Part shown: one piece after another, positions 16,774 to 27,048 of the stretch
How positions within the stretch are numbered: the first letter of the stretch is position 1
Layout: each line of letters begins with the position of its first letter
DNA from: a virus
Reading direction: 5' to 3' (one strand)
DNA: 62,826 bases
Virus record (IMG/VR): IMGVR_UViG_3300023292_000010
Location: 1 to 62,826 of that record
The notes under the pieces: generated by a model
The model's database searches: none
Told to the model about the DNA's origin: nothing
What the model saw: only the letters and a program-made list of their open reading frames with translations
Program-made: the position numbers and the translations under genes

Positions 16774-19700
16774 TAAACGCTCAGTGCGATAACTCTAAGA
16801 TCTCTGAACATTGGTACTTTAGATGAATTAGAAGATTTCATAACAATCTTAATTTGGAACGTTGTGAATGGGGATAGATAACCTCCAGGTCCACCTATTG
16901 TATATCTATATTCTCTAAAGACATTATTCTCGTCACTCTGAACAATATTGTCTAATACTGCAAGTACCCAATCTGTTGTTGAAAGCTCACCTTCATCAAT
17001 AGCTTTATAATATACGTCGAAGTTAGCCGCGTTCGGTCTTGTTGCCGCTAATATTACTTTAAGACCAACAGCATCTTCAGATAATGAGACGGGGACTGTA
17101 ACATATTTAGAAGCGGCCGCACCCGAGCTGTGATGTGTTTCATCTACATAAGTTAATGGAACATTATATCCAGTAGTTGGTGACCCGATAGGGTTATCAA
17201 TCATATTTGATATTGTTGTTAATGAAGCTCTGTTCATATGTATCATTGGTGACACTGCTGAGTTACCAGTAACCATATCAATTTTAACTGATGCAGATCT
17301 CACACCCCCACCTAATTCTGAAGTTTCAATTGATGGTGAAGCAATAACTCTAGGTGCATCAAAATGGTAATCTGATAATTTATTCAGATACGTATCATAT
17401 GAAGTATCCTTTGAATAAGGTGTTTCAGATCCAGCATAGCTTTTACCCGTTAGGAATTTAGCTGATAATGATGTATTAGTTGAGTTAGGAATAAACGTTT
17501 CAATTGAAGGTATTACAACGTCCATTAACATATTTTCAGATGCTATAGCTGTATCACCCCCGCCGCGCGCGTCAGATATAGCCGAGGAATCCCCAGCAAA
17601 TCTATAACCAGTAACGTCCTGAGAGGTAATCGTTCTAGCACCCATAATACTTGTTCCTAGAATACCACCAATAGTTCCTGAACTATCTAGTCCAGCAATA
17701 TTAACAATATCGTTTACGAACATACCGTGATTAGGATGAATTATTCTTACACTTGAACTACCACTATCTAGTAGAACTGGATCTGCAGGTAGAAGTCTTA
17801 TAGGAACATCTGCATTTTCAAGTACAGCAAAGCCGCCAGCAGTATCAAAATCTGCAGAATAAACCTGATATTTTAAATCCTGTAGCTGTGAAGGTTCCCA
17901 TACTGATCCATTCTGAGATTTATAGAATGACCCCATAGAAGGTTGTTTAGTAATTTTAACCTCTGTTGAGCCTAATACGAAATCACCAAGCGTAGCAATA
18001 AATACATTATAGCTATTACACTGTGATAAAAATACCACAGCATATTCTGTTTGTGGATCTAGATATATTGGGGAGTCTAATTCAAAGTCTGTAACCGCAG
18101 TACCATCAGAAGATATATTAACGTCTCCTGGGTACAAGAATTTAATACCGTTTCTAACAGCTTCTGTTGCAGAAGGATATCCATTTACCATAGGACGTAT
18201 CTGACATTGTACAGGTATTGAAGCATCTTTACTAGAGAAGTAAGCTCTAATTTTTGTGATGTAAGCACCTGATATTGTGTCAACGTAAAATGATTGTGCA
18301 ATAGGTTCATAACGTCTTAGTGCAACAGTACGTGATACGGTTATTGTTGTTCTTTCTTCAACACCGATCGCTGTATATTCTGCCGCTGCTTGAGATGAAG
18401 CCTCTGCTGTATTTGGAATACTAATATCGAAGAGAGCAAATTCTCTTATTCCTGTTGCAAATCTGTTGTTTGCATTATTTGGAATAAAGAATGAACCTTC
18501 TATTTTACCGTTCGCGTCACTCGTAAGAGTAGTTGAACCACCTGGATGGGAGGTTAATACTCTAGAAACATTTTCTGTAGGTAGAGTAGAGAATCTCTGG
18601 AAAGTTTCTGAAGGGGCAGATATACCACCGCGTACCCAATCACTTACATCTTTACCGTCAAAGAACGGGAAGTGACGTGAATTAGGTAGTAGACCTTCTG
18701 CTTTAAATCTAACTCTACGTGATCTAATGAATGGAATGGTTACGGTTGAGGTGGTTCTACTTGTCTCACTCGATCTTAAATCAACAGCAATACGCTTAAG
18801 AGCATATTGGAAATCGTTTTTAAGACTACCTGAAATAGAATTTATTCCCATTGAATTCAAGAATGTGTTACTTTGATAAGAGGAGGTTCTACCGATACGA
18901 CCAGCGTTATCTATTAGTCCCTGAGAACCCCACCATCCCCAATCCCACTGTCTCCAGTTAGGATCAACGCGCTCGAATGTTGTGATGAATCTAGAAGGAT
19001 CTAGTACATTCAAGCTGTCGAATGCAGGATTAGTGGAACCGGTAATTAAACCAGTGTTACCACGTTGTTCGCTGTTAACGAATTCTGCTGCACCGCCGTT
19101 GATTACGACAGGATTTGTTACAACGTCTTTCCATTCATCTGTTGATGGGGAAAGTACCATAGTACCAATAAAGTTTACTAGATTGAATGGGTTAACATTC
19201 TCTGTACCAGAAGCCTGTGGTTGATTAAGGAATAATATTTCGTCATATTTGACATAAACGTTATCACCTTTTACAATGGTGTTAGAAGAAAGATCTGAAT
19301 CATAAATTAATTTAATATTCTTTTCTCTAAATGATGGGCGAAGAACACCTTCAGTTATATCCATAGACGCTTTATATTCACCTGAGCTCATGTCTGAGGT
19401 TAAGTGATTAGTAAAGTTGTCTGTTAGGAATCCTGATTTGGTTCTATTAAGTCCTGATGAATCCAACACGTCTATTGTAGACGCTTCAAGATCCAGCATG
19501 CTCAATACAGCATATTCTTCTACCTTGTCGACTCTCTTTTCTAGTCGACCTATATCTCTCATTGTATATCTTTTGTTTTCAATATAATTAATACTTGCTT
19601 CTGTTGCATCTAGAGTATAAGCATTAATGGATACTGAATATAGACCCATTGCATCCTTTGGGATGTCAGGGAATATAGGGTTCGTTGACGAAACACCTTC

Positions 19701-21932
19701 TAGATATTCAAGTTCATTATTATCTTTTAGAATTAAATAGTCTCTGCGAGGCATGTAATAAGATGCATCAGCTGTAATAAGATCTGTATTCTGAGGTAAT
19801 TCATTAACTCGAGCAGTCGCAGCAGAGTATCCTGCGCCGGTATCGTCCTGGCGAGGTCTGAAGTCGAATACATTTCTGAGTGCTGTTACCGATCCATCCG
19901 CAAGTTTGTGATTTGGTATGTCTGAATAATCAATCTGACCGTCATAAGAAGTCTTATTAAAGAAATCCCCGACGGAGCTGTGTGCGAAATATTCAAATCT
20001 AGTGAACACGTTTCCTACTGGTGCTGTCTGTGATGCACCAAGAACCATACGACCAATGCCGTAATAGTTATCTCTTTGTCCATTGTCAAGATAGAATTTA
20101 GAAGATACGTCTGTACCATCACTATCAACAAGGGTTGTTCTTAAAACGGAGTAGATATCTGCTTTACCAAGATCTAAAAATTCAAGTCCATTACCATCAG
20201 AGTCTATAGTTGTTGTAATTGTATCTTCAGTTAGAGTTTTAACTCTAGGTGTAGGGGAGGCTTTGTTTACATAATGAGCAATACTAATATTACCACTAGT
20301 TAGACCCGTGCCTGAAATGGTTGATGATGTTGTACCAGAACCATTAATTGATGGGGATAGAACATCACCGTCGACGTCAGATGTTACTATCCAATCTGTA
20401 GTATTGGCAAAGGTTTCTCCACCAGCAGAAAGTGTAATAGTAGCCTCGCCGGAACCATTAACCGCAGCAGTTGTTTTTCTCTGAACTGTTAATGAGATGT
20501 CTGAAATCGTCGCCGGGCGAATCTCTGGAAAATCAAATAACGTATTGTTGTTACTTGTTTCTATTAGTGCAGCCTGACTTGCAACTAGAATGAGATCTCC
20601 ATAATCTATTGTTGATAGTCCTATAGATCTAGTGGATCTGAAACTAGATCCACTATTCATATTAATATCAAATAGATACATTCTGTAACCAGCGCCGTCT
20701 TCTTCTATTGCTCGCACGCGTGCGGTACCAATAGTAGATCCACCGTGTGTTACTGCAGATCTAAGGTTTACTAATCCAAAATCTATAAGATCTGGAAGAC
20801 CAAGGAGTGTGGAAATCTCAACATAGTTACCGTAATTGGCAGGAACTACTTCATTATTTTTTATGTATGTGCTTCTTGGTTTATTAACTGTAATTCTCTG
20901 AGCTGGAAGGTCTGCACGATATCCATTAACGTAGCCTATTCCTGCTGAAACATTAAGCTCCAGAATACTATCGTCGCTATCGTGATCTTCAAATTTAGCA
21001 ATAAATGAATTTACTGTATAGTTACCAGATTCTTCTTTTGTGCGCTCTGCAAGAATATCTAGAATTTTATTATATTCTGTTGATCCGTCATTTGTTCTAA
21101 GAACTTCACCATCAACGATACGCGCGACGTATATAAAGATCTGATCAGAATCAACTAGATCTTCTCTTGTAAGAATTAATTGAATTCTATATCTATCCGC
21201 ACCGGGTGCAGAAAGGTTAGGAACATCGCCCTGATTATCATAAAGGGATACGTCATCTGAAGCAGTAACAATATCTTCTTGTACTCTAAATCCTACATTG
21301 ATTGTAGGGTTGACTGAATACTTTTCAATAATAGTTGATTGTTCATCTGCTCGTATAAAGTGACCGTGGATAAAGAAATCACCTTCAGCAACGTGGGCTT
21401 TTGAAGCCAGACCGAAAGTAGGATTTTCTACGGTATCCGTAGTCTGAATTTCCAGTGTACCTAAACCACCACTGATAGTGATTGTCTCACCTGGTGTAAA
21501 CGTGATAGACTCTTCGCCAGATACCCCGGATGAAGTGTCGCTATATCTAACATATAGTGTACCCGGATCGGAACCATCTACATCTAATGCTTCAAGTATA
21601 ACACCTACCACTGAAGATGTATCACCTGTAGCGGTTTCACCAACTAATGTTGTGAGGTCTAGGGGTAAAGCATACGTTGTTGTGTTTAATTTCACAAATC
21701 TGTATTTGTTATCGATGTAAACGTTTGATACAGGGTTAACTGCTGCGCCATCTTTAAATATATTTCTTCCGAATTTTTCAATTTCAGCAGAAAGTATACT
21801 CTGTATTTGATTTAATTCTCTCCCTTGAAGAGCACGTCCTGCATTAAACAAGATCTTGCTGAAGTGTTTATCGTCGGCAAAGTCGTCTTTATAGACAGTA
21901 TTAAAAATGGATTTACTAAATTGAGTAGTCAT
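16773..21932 (-). CDS. Very large tail/baseplate structural protein, DUF4815-like
   Basis: 1719 aa, the largest gene in the window. The N-terminal block 'FSKILFNAGRALQGRELNQIQ' followed by FGRNIFKDGA matches the start of DUF4815-type virion proteins. The N-terminal part also carries 'LAERTKEESGNYTV'; the long middle is beta-rich, and the C-terminus repeats jelly-roll-like segments ('YYKAIDEG', 'TTFQIKIVMKSS'). It lies between gp8 and the fibre cluster where T4 has gp7/gp10, so it likely links the baseplate periphery to the fibres. No catalytic motif seen. Confidence 0.78.
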   Translation of the reverse strand: MTTQFSKSIFNTVYKDDFADDKHFSKILFNAGRALQGRELNQIQSILSAEIEKFGRNIFKDGAAVNPVSNVYIDNKYRFVKLNTTTYALPLDLTTLVGETATGDTSSVVGVILEALDVDGSDPGTLYVRYSDTSSGVSGEESITFTPGETITISGGLGTLEIQTTDTVENPTFGLASKAHVAEGDFFIHGHFIRADEQSTIIEKYSVNPTINVGFRVQEDIVTASDDVSLYDNQGDVPNLSAPGADRYRIQLILTREDLVDSDQIFIYVARIVDGEVLRTNDGSTEYNKILDILAERTKEESGNYTVNSFIAKFEDHDSDDSILELNVSAGIGYVNGYRADLPAQRITVNKPRSTYIKNNEVVPANYGNYVEISTLLGLPDLIDFGLVNLRSAVTHGGSTIGTARVRAIEEDGAGYRMYLFDINMNSGSSFRSTRSIGLSTIDYGDLILVASQAALIETSNNNTLFDFPEIRPATISDISLTVQRKTTAAVNGSGEATITLSAGGETFANTTDWIVTSDVDGDVLSPSINGSGTTSSTISGTGLTSGNISIAHYVNKASPTPRVKTLTEDTITTTIDSDGNGLEFLDLGKADIYSVLRTTLVDSDGTDVSSKFYLDNGQRDNYYGIGRMVLGASQTAPVGNVFTRFEYFAHSSVGDFFNKTSYDGQIDYSDIPNHKLADGSVTALRNVFDFRPRQDDTGAGYSAATARVNELPQNTDLITADASYYMPRRDYLILKDNNELEYLEGVSSTNPIFPDIPKDAMGLYSVSINAYTLDATEASINYIENKRYTMRDIGRLEKRVDKVEEYAVLSMLDLEASTIDVLDSSGLNRTKSGFLTDNFTNHLTSDMSSGEYKASMDITEGVLRPSFREKNIKLIYDSDLSSNTIVKGDNVYVKYDEILFLNQPQASGTENVNPFNLVNFIGTMVLSPSTDEWKDVVTNPVVINGGAAEFVNSEQRGNTGLITGSTNPAFDSLNVLDPSRFITTFERVDPNWRQWDWGWWGSQGLIDNAGRIGRTSSYQSNTFLNSMGINSISGSLKNDFQYALKRIAVDLRSSETSRTTSTVTIPFIRSRRVRFKAEGLLPNSRHFPFFDGKDVSDWVRGGISAPSETFQRFSTLPTENVSRVLTSHPGGSTTLTSDANGKIEGSFFIPNNANNRFATGIREFALFDISIPNTAEASSQAAAEYTAIGVEERTTITVSRTVALRRYEPIAQSFYVDTISGAYITKIRAYFSSKDASIPVQCQIRPMVNGYPSATEAVRNGIKFLYPGDVNISSDGTAVTDFELDSPIYLDPQTEYAVVFLSQCNSYNVFIATLGDFVLGSTEVKITKQPSMGSFYKSQNGSVWEPSQLQDLKYQVYSADFDTAGGFAVLENADVPIRLLPADPVLLDSGSSSVRIIHPNHGMFVNDIVNIAGLDSSGTIGGILGTSIMGARTITSQDVTGYRFAGDSSAISDARGGGDTAIASENMLMDVVIPSIETFIPNSTNTSLSAKFLTGKSYAGSETPYSKDTSYDTYLNKLSDYHFDAPRVIASPSIETSELGGGVRSASVKIDMVTGNSAVSPMIHMNRASLTTISNMIDNPIGSPTTGYNVPLTYVDETHHSSGAAASKYVTVPVSLSEDAVGLKVILAATRPNAANFDVYYKAIDEGELSTTDWVLAVLDNIVQSDENNVFREYRYTIGGPGGYLSPFTTFQIKIVMKSSNSSKVPMFRDLRVIALSV

Positions 21933-21940
21933 GTTTATCC

Positions 21941-23284
21941 TTAAAGTTTAATCAAAACTTTTATATCTTCGGTTTGTGACACTGATCTCTCGATAGCAGC
22001 TTTATTTTGTATGTATAATAGATCGCCAGAGAATATATTATTACCTGAGGAGTCTAAAGTCGAAATGGTACCTGAAGCACCTATAGCTGTTATTGTAGAT
22101 CCGATGTCAGAATCGAATTCACCAAATCCGGTGTCTTCATTCTGATGATAAAAAATTGTATCCGAATCAATGTAATCAATCATACCCTGAGAACCTGAAA
22201 TAGATCCTGTGAATACCTGATCAGCACTAAATGTTGTGGCGTCACCTACTAGAGTAAGCTGAATGTGATCTAAGAAATTTGCCGTAAGTGAATTAATTCT
22301 TGAACCACCAACCGTTTCAGGATTTCTAAGAAGAAGAACCTGTCTGAAATCATTACCAATAACGAAGTCACCATTCTCATCACCCGATGGTTTTGAATTG
22401 AACATGACTATAGAGGATCTTAGATCTACTCTTGGATCTTTTCCAACACCTCGATCATCACCCAGAACCGCTCTAGCTTCTGCACCAGAACCACCACCGC
22501 CTGTTAGATTAATCTTAGCATACTGATACCCAGTACCAAAGAATAATGATCCACCTGAATCATCCATTTCAATCTTTGTAACTGCGCCGGATGCTACCGT
22601 TGCAACTGCTCTAGCCCCAGAACCATTACCTTCAATCTCAACTGTTGGTGAACTTGTATAACCAGTACCAGAAGTTGTGACTACGATATTTAGTATCTCT
22701 GAACTATCAGCAGCATTTTGGATATCATACTGATCTCTGTCTGTAGCCGGATCGCCAACGCCAGCGGAATCAACAAACTTAACAGGCATATAGTTAGCGC
22801 TTAGATATTTTGTTGAATCGATCGCGCCAATTGTGTAAAGATATTTCCAAACATATCCGTCTGCCGTAATAAACGCTTCGGTGCTTGTACCGGAAGGTTT
22901 AGTAGTTGACGTAACACTTATGCCTGCGGTTGTTTTACCTTGACGTAAACAGATGTAAACGTTGTTTTCATCAGTCATAATATAATAAGAATTGGATGGG
23001 TAATCTGAAGAAGCATCATCAAACGATGTATATGTCGTACCAGAAGACCATTTATGTCTAGGAATTACATAAGAAACATCTGCTGCTGTCTTCATTGACT
23101 GCATTGATAGTCTAGCATTTCTTTGGTCACGCGTACTGTTGACCGGATTTACGAGAGTATCGGTCTCATCCCACTGTTCAGATTTACCAATAGCAATATA
23201 GTAATAGTCTGAATCGACAGTTACATTATTGATCAGATTATCAAATATCTGTTTCTTAATGTCGTTTGTAATTATAGCAGTCAT
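21941..23284 (-). CDS. 8: Baseplate wedge protein gp8-like
   Basis: 447 aa (T4 gp8: 334). Family features are the N-terminal 'YYYIAIGKSEQW' strand, 'VIPRHKWSSGTTY', and the diagnostic 'TADGYVWKYLYTI' (T4 has a DGYVWEYLFEI equivalent), followed by 'KYLSANYMPVKFV'. The C-terminal 150 residues are extra compared with T4, with Gly-rich strands. It sits where a wedge component is expected. Confidence 0.82.
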   Translation of the reverse strand: MTAIITNDIKKQIFDNLINNVTVDSDYYYIAIGKSEQWDETDTLVNPVNSTRDQRNARLSMQSMKTAADVSYVIPRHKWSSGTTYTSFDDASSDYPSNSYYIMTDENNVYICLRQGKTTAGISVTSTTKPSGTSTEAFITADGYVWKYLYTIGAIDSTKYLSANYMPVKFVDSAGVGDPATDRDQYDIQNAADSSEILNIVVTTSGTGYTSSPTVEIEGNGSGARAVATVASGAVTKIEMDDSGGSLFFGTGYQYAKINLTGGGGSGAEARAVLGDDRGVGKDPRVDLRSSIVMFNSKPSGDENGDFVIGNDFRQVLLLRNPETVGGSRINSLTANFLDHIQLTLVGDATTFSADQVFTGSISGSQGMIDYIDSDTIFYHQNEDTGFGEFDSDIGSTITAIGASGTISTLDSSGNNIFSGDLLYIQNKAAIERSVSQTEDIKVLIKL

Positions 23285-23296
23285 CTTTGTTTCCTA

Positions 23297-24286
23297 TTAA
23301 GCTACTGTTACTTCGCCTTGGTTACCAATAAGGTACCAATTTGTTCCATCCCAGATGACACTACATCCGTCGAATTGCGCAAGGGCAAATGTTGTTCCCT
23401 GTGCGAAGTTAGTTGGTGTGACAGTTGCAACACCAACACCTTTATTAGTGAATATTTTTTCTTCTCCATCTTCGGTGCCGTCTGCAAGGGATATAGCCAA
23501 GGCAGTTGCCTTATTACAAATGATGTATGATGCACTATTAGATGCTGCTCCGTTTGCCGTAATCGTAGATGGTGTGTTTGCTACCTTTGAAAGTTTTATA
23601 GATCCATTACCTTTGGCAACTAGATCTAAGCTTATATTTGTGTCGTCACCTGATGCAGTGATCGATGGATCATTTCCAATAGCGGCATTTGAAATATCGA
23701 TTTCATTTATCGCCGAACCAATTGCCGTAAGTTTAATAATCTCATTACCTGAGGCACCATTAATGGAACCTGTAATGCGTGGAGTAGTCAGTGTCTTGTT
23801 TGTTAGGGTAACACTGTGTGCGGCGAAAACGAATTCATCAGATGCACCTAATAGAGGTAGACTGATCGTTCTGTCTGCAGCTAACTCTGCCACGCCTATA
23901 GTATATCTATGGTCAGAACTCGTGTCAAATATATCTACATCGAACATGGTTGGTCGTGTGAGAACTGCGTCTATTAACGTTTTGTCCCAGAGACTTTGTG
24001 AGCTACTGTCTAGAATAACATCACCACTTGCATCAGGTAGAACGACTGTACGGTCTGCAGTAGGATTTACTACACCGAATATTGTTTCAAAGTCATCCGC
24101 AACTGAGCCTTCGAAGATCACATTGTCGTTTGTGAGAGTGACTCCAGTACTTAATATGTCTGAATCGCCACCGAGCGCGCGCCAAATTTCCACGAAATTA
24201 TCGTTGATCTTCGTACTAATCTGACGTAGAGAATCTCCAGTACCGTCGTTGGCACTTGCTCCGATGTATATATTTTGTCTAGTCAT
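23297..24286 (-). CDS. Fibre-like baseplate structural protein
   Basis: 329 aa. The N-terminus 'NIYIGASANDGTGDSLRQIS' then TKINDNFVEIW is a conserved attachment motif of baseplate/fibre proteins in marine T4-like phages. The middle has fibre repeats ('LPDASGDVILDSSSQSLWDKTL', 'VTLTNKTLTTPRI') shared by many trimeric fibres. The C-terminus 'SVIWDGTNWYLIGNQG' resembles a knob. Could correspond functionally to T4 gp9-gp12 components; no direct orthologue recognised. Confidence 0.7.
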   Translation of the reverse strand: MTRQNIYIGASANDGTGDSLRQISTKINDNFVEIWRALGGDSDILSTGVTLTNDNVIFEGSVADDFETIFGVVNPTADRTVVLPDASGDVILDSSSQSLWDKTLIDAVLTRPTMFDVDIFDTSSDHRYTIGVAELAADRTISLPLLGASDEFVFAAHSVTLTNKTLTTPRITGSINGASGNEIIKLTAIGSAINEIDISNAAIGNDPSITASGDDTNISLDLVAKGNGSIKLSKVANTPSTITANGAASNSASYIICNKATALAISLADGTEDGEEKIFTNKGVGVATVTPTNFAQGTTFALAQFDGCSVIWDGTNWYLIGNQGEVTVA

Positions 24287-24564
24287 TATTTCTTATATCC
24301 TGCTTTCAGTCTTTTCTGAATACCGGCTTCGATTTCCTTAGCCTTACCGACCTTTGAAGGATAGACTTTTGCGTTCCGATTATATCCTACGCTCTCAGGA
24401 GGATTCAGTTTAGCACGTCCTGTAGATTTAGCATGCGCTAGAGATCTACCTTTCTCCCGACTCTTTGAAAATGTTTTTGGTCCACGCTCACGATGTTGCT
24501 TAGACGTATATGAGTCTATGGTCTTCTGAGAAATTTCTGTAAGGTGTTGTTTAAAGGTCTTCAT
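24286..24564 (-). CDS. Basic protein with capsid-targeting-like N-terminus
   Basis: 92 aa, very Lys/Arg-rich. It begins MKTFKQHLTE, closely like the capsid-targeting peptide of T4 internal proteins (MKTYQEFIAE), ending in an L-x-E site that the prohead protease gp21 could cut. A following 'ISQKTIDSYTSKQ' resembles the motif repeated in the gene at 24874. It may be packed in the head and injected with DNA. Its start overlaps the upstream gene by 4 nt. Confidence 0.6.
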   Translation of the reverse strand: MKTFKQHLTEISQKTIDSYTSKQHRERGPKTFSKSREKGRSLAHAKSTGRAKLNPPESVGYNRNAKVYPSKVGKAKEIEAGIQKRLKAGYKK

Positions 24565-24872
24565 GAACCTCTCCCGTTTACTCTTTGGCGTTGTGTTCCA
24601 ACACGTCTGCTATAATCACCGCGCCCGAGCTTATCCTTGTGGTTCTGTGAGTGTGCATTATACGTTACAGGTTTGTTACTTGACGTTGCCTGTTTCTTTG
24701 CACCGGCTAAAGTTTTATGTGAACTGTTAATATAAGCGTGACCGGGTTTATATACGAGGAAACGTCTGTCGCCCTTATCTTTACCGTCGTCATGAATCGG
24801 GTGGTCGTTATGCGTCGCAACCTGTTTACCGAACTTCTGGGCTTCTGATAGGTGTTCTCTAAAGGTTTTCAT
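24561..24872 (-). CDS. Basic protein with capsid-targeting-like N-terminus
   Basis: 103 aa, basic and His/Lys-rich. N-terminus MKTFREHLSE followed by Ala fits the (L/I)-x-E cleavage consensus of T4 prohead protease substrates even better than its neighbour. The body (GDRRFLVYKPGHAYINSSHK) shows no enzymatic motif. Likely an internal head or core protein. Lies between two other basic proteins in one coupled block. Confidence 0.6.
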   Translation of the reverse strand: MKTFREHLSEAQKFGKQVATHNDHPIHDDGKDKGDRRFLVYKPGHAYINSSHKTLAGAKKQATSSNKPVTYNAHSQNHKDKLGRGDYSRRVGTQRQRVNGRGS

Positions 24873-24873
24873 A

Positions 24874-25350
24874 TTATCCTCGTGCCTTAGTACCAGTAAG
24901 CTTATCCACCGCTGTGTCGATACCCTTCAGACGTTTATTTGCTTTCTTATCTGTAGCAGATCGCCCCTTACTATCGCCTCGGTGATCTTGACGGACACTA
25001 TCTTTACCTAGAAATTTCACGTCGCGTGAAGCATCCTTCACATAAGACTTAAGAGTCTTCTTACTAAGTTCTAGTAGAGTGTCTGATATTTCTAGAGAAG
25101 GTGCTAGATCTTCTTTATACTGTGACTTAAGTCTCTTCTTCGCAATAGTAATTCCAGCATCTCTTTTATTTGAACGTTTGACCTGATTATTTATATCGCG
25201 GCGAGGCGCGCCGCGGTCATAGAGGGTGTCACCATATTTATCAGCCATGTCCCTATCAGGTTTTGCTGCTTTCACGTAGGACTTGAGAGTCTTCTTCGAG
25301 AGCTCCACGAGTTCTGTTGATATTCCCAGGGAGGTACTTAGTTCTGACAT
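24874..25350 (-). CDS. Basic protein with duplicated LSKKTLKSYVK motif
   Basis: 158 aa, basic. Two copies of the same segment occur: ELSKKTLKSYVKAAKPDRD near residue 17 and ELSKKTLKSYVKDASRDVK near residue 93, each followed by a short charged stretch. Similar 'SKKTLxSYxxKA' modules are frequent in small phage proteins of head or core type. It is first of the three basic genes and is preceded by a late promoter, consistent with a packaged protein. Function unknown. Confidence 0.6.
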   Translation of the reverse strand: MSELSTSLGISTELVELSKKTLKSYVKAAKPDRDMADKYGDTLYDRGAPRRDINNQVKRSNKRDAGITIAKKRLKSQYKEDLAPSLEISDTLLELSKKTLKSYVKDASRDVKFLGKDSVRQDHRGDSKGRSATDKKANKRLKGIDTAVDKLTGTKARG

Positions 25351-25375
25351 GTTTGTTTCCTATTGTTCTTTGTCT

Positions 25376-25383
25376 TATTTATG
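25376..25383 (-). promoter_or_regulatory. T4-type late promoter
   Basis: Minus-strand CATAAATA 25 bp upstream of the ATG at 25350, in the 39-bp gap after the preceding wedge gene. Matches the gp18 promoter variant. Confidence 0.58.
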
Positions 25384-25389
25384 ATGTTT

Positions 25390-26979
25390 TTACGGGAGAT
25401 ATGAAGAAACGTAGTTAATAGCATCACCCATTTCATTAGAGTCTGTGAAGAAGACTAGAGCGTACGCTCCGAATTCCCATGCATCAGAGTCATATGCGAA
25501 TCCTAGGGATGGTCCGTTTGAACCGGTAAGATTTACATTTCTGAAAGTCATGACGTTGTTAGCATGAACAGCATCATATAGTTGGTCTCTCGTCTTAGTA
25601 TTGTCGTAAGTTGTACCGGCGATTTCTACGGAAGATCCACCGTATGTTCCTATATCGATTTGTCCAGCACTATCATTCTGTTCCATAACACCTGCCTGAT
25701 CGGATAGACCATCATATAGTATATTCGAAATATCAGTATCTTTTGCATATGAACGATAAGCCAGAGCGATGTTCATTCCGCTATCTAACCAACCAGAGTA
25801 ACCTCTAATTGTCATACCACCATTGTAGCCGAACATGTGAATCGCGCCGTCAGAATCTACATGGTTACCCTGTGAGGCATCGAACGCCACGGATTCCAGA
25901 GCTATGTAGTTTCCGTTCGCACGATTATCATCCCACCACTGAACGCCGTAGGCATCGATATTATTTATTACTCCACTGTCGTATGAGTATACTCCGGTAG
26001 CTGATAGAGGTACGATTGCAGGCGCTACCACATCTGCAATCATATCACTGTCTATATAATCTTCGAATATACCTTGGTCACCTGTTTCGATAACGTTAGA
26101 AGCATCGATAGGTATAATAATTCCATCGCTGTCCATATCCATAGTAGGTGAAGTAGCTTTTTCTAAGTCTCTTACAGATCCATATAGATTTGCAAGTTCA
26201 CCAAGAGTAGTACCACTATCGTAATTACCCATAACTTTGTAAGATGCCATACGGAATTGAATATCTCCAGAATCGTATAGTACAGTCATTGGATCATCTG
26301 GTGCACTCATAATAGAAGAAACATCAAGAATAGTTTCCAGAATAATGTCATCTGCCAGACCAATAGAGAGAGGAGCACTATCCTCAAAACATGCAATACC
26401 TTCTGTGAGTACATCTCCCGCCAAGTGGAATCCTGCAGGATGTGCGAAAGCTTTATAGAGAGTTTGCCATTGCGCGATAGGTATTCCAGACTGTATGAGT
26501 ATAGAATAGATTTGGTATCTCTCATCATCAATAATAAAGCGTAAAGACTCATACCCTATTTGACTTTCTGAAACTATAAAAATATTTTCTTTGGGATATA
26601 CTATAGTAGGTGTCTCTCCAAAGAACATTCTGAAGAACCCCATTACAGAATATTCGGTCCCTTTTTTCCGTAAGAAAAAATTTATGACTTTTCCTACGAG
26701 TCGAGGGTCTTCAAAGAAACGGGAATTTGACCCATTTCCTATTTCGAAAAAAATTTTATCGAGGAGGGAAAGCGAAGTAGCATCGAGATCTCTTATGAGT
26801 AGGAGGTCGGTCCCGAGGATCTCTGTCCAGGAGCCCTTCTGGGCCATGTAGTCGTAGTACACATTCAGAAATTCGATAAAGGATGGATACTCCTCTATAA
26901 AATAACTAGGTAGCACATTCTCTATTGAAGGTCTACGAAGGCTCTCTGGTCTTCTATATTCTGAATGTATAATATTCAT
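25390..26979 (-). CDS. Baseplate wedge-associated structural protein
   Basis: 529 aa. The N-terminal 'LPSYFIEEYPSFIEFLNVYYDYM' helix pair and 'KVINFFLRKKGTEYSVMGFFRMFFGE', then 'PKENIFIVSESQIGY', mark a protein I associate with the gp6-gp8 interval of marine T4-like phages. The second half is Asp/Ser-rich and beta-like. In T4 this position holds gp7, but I cannot show orthology. Preceded by a 69-bp gap containing a 7-bp inverted repeat (AGTTTAG/CTAAACT). Confidence 0.65.
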   Translation of the reverse strand: MNIIHSEYRRPESLRRPSIENVLPSYFIEEYPSFIEFLNVYYDYMAQKGSWTEILGTDLLLIRDLDATSLSLLDKIFFEIGNGSNSRFFEDPRLVGKVINFFLRKKGTEYSVMGFFRMFFGETPTIVYPKENIFIVSESQIGYESLRFIIDDERYQIYSILIQSGIPIAQWQTLYKAFAHPAGFHLAGDVLTEGIACFEDSAPLSIGLADDIILETILDVSSIMSAPDDPMTVLYDSGDIQFRMASYKVMGNYDSGTTLGELANLYGSVRDLEKATSPTMDMDSDGIIIPIDASNVIETGDQGIFEDYIDSDMIADVVAPAIVPLSATGVYSYDSGVINNIDAYGVQWWDDNRANGNYIALESVAFDASQGNHVDSDGAIHMFGYNGGMTIRGYSGWLDSGMNIALAYRSYAKDTDISNILYDGLSDQAGVMEQNDSAGQIDIGTYGGSSVEIAGTTYDNTKTRDQLYDAVHANNVMTFRNVNLTGSNGPSLGFAYDSDAWEFGAYALVFFTDSNEMGDAINYVSSYLP

Positions 26980-27048
26980 TTTTATCTCTTATACTGAGTT
27001 TAGGGATGTATGTGGGGATGTCTCTATACTAGGCTAAACTGTCTAAAC

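Noticed and set aside
23355-24224. Long open frame of 289 codons on the plus strand
   Set aside because: Antisense shadow of the fibre-like protein at 23297-24286.
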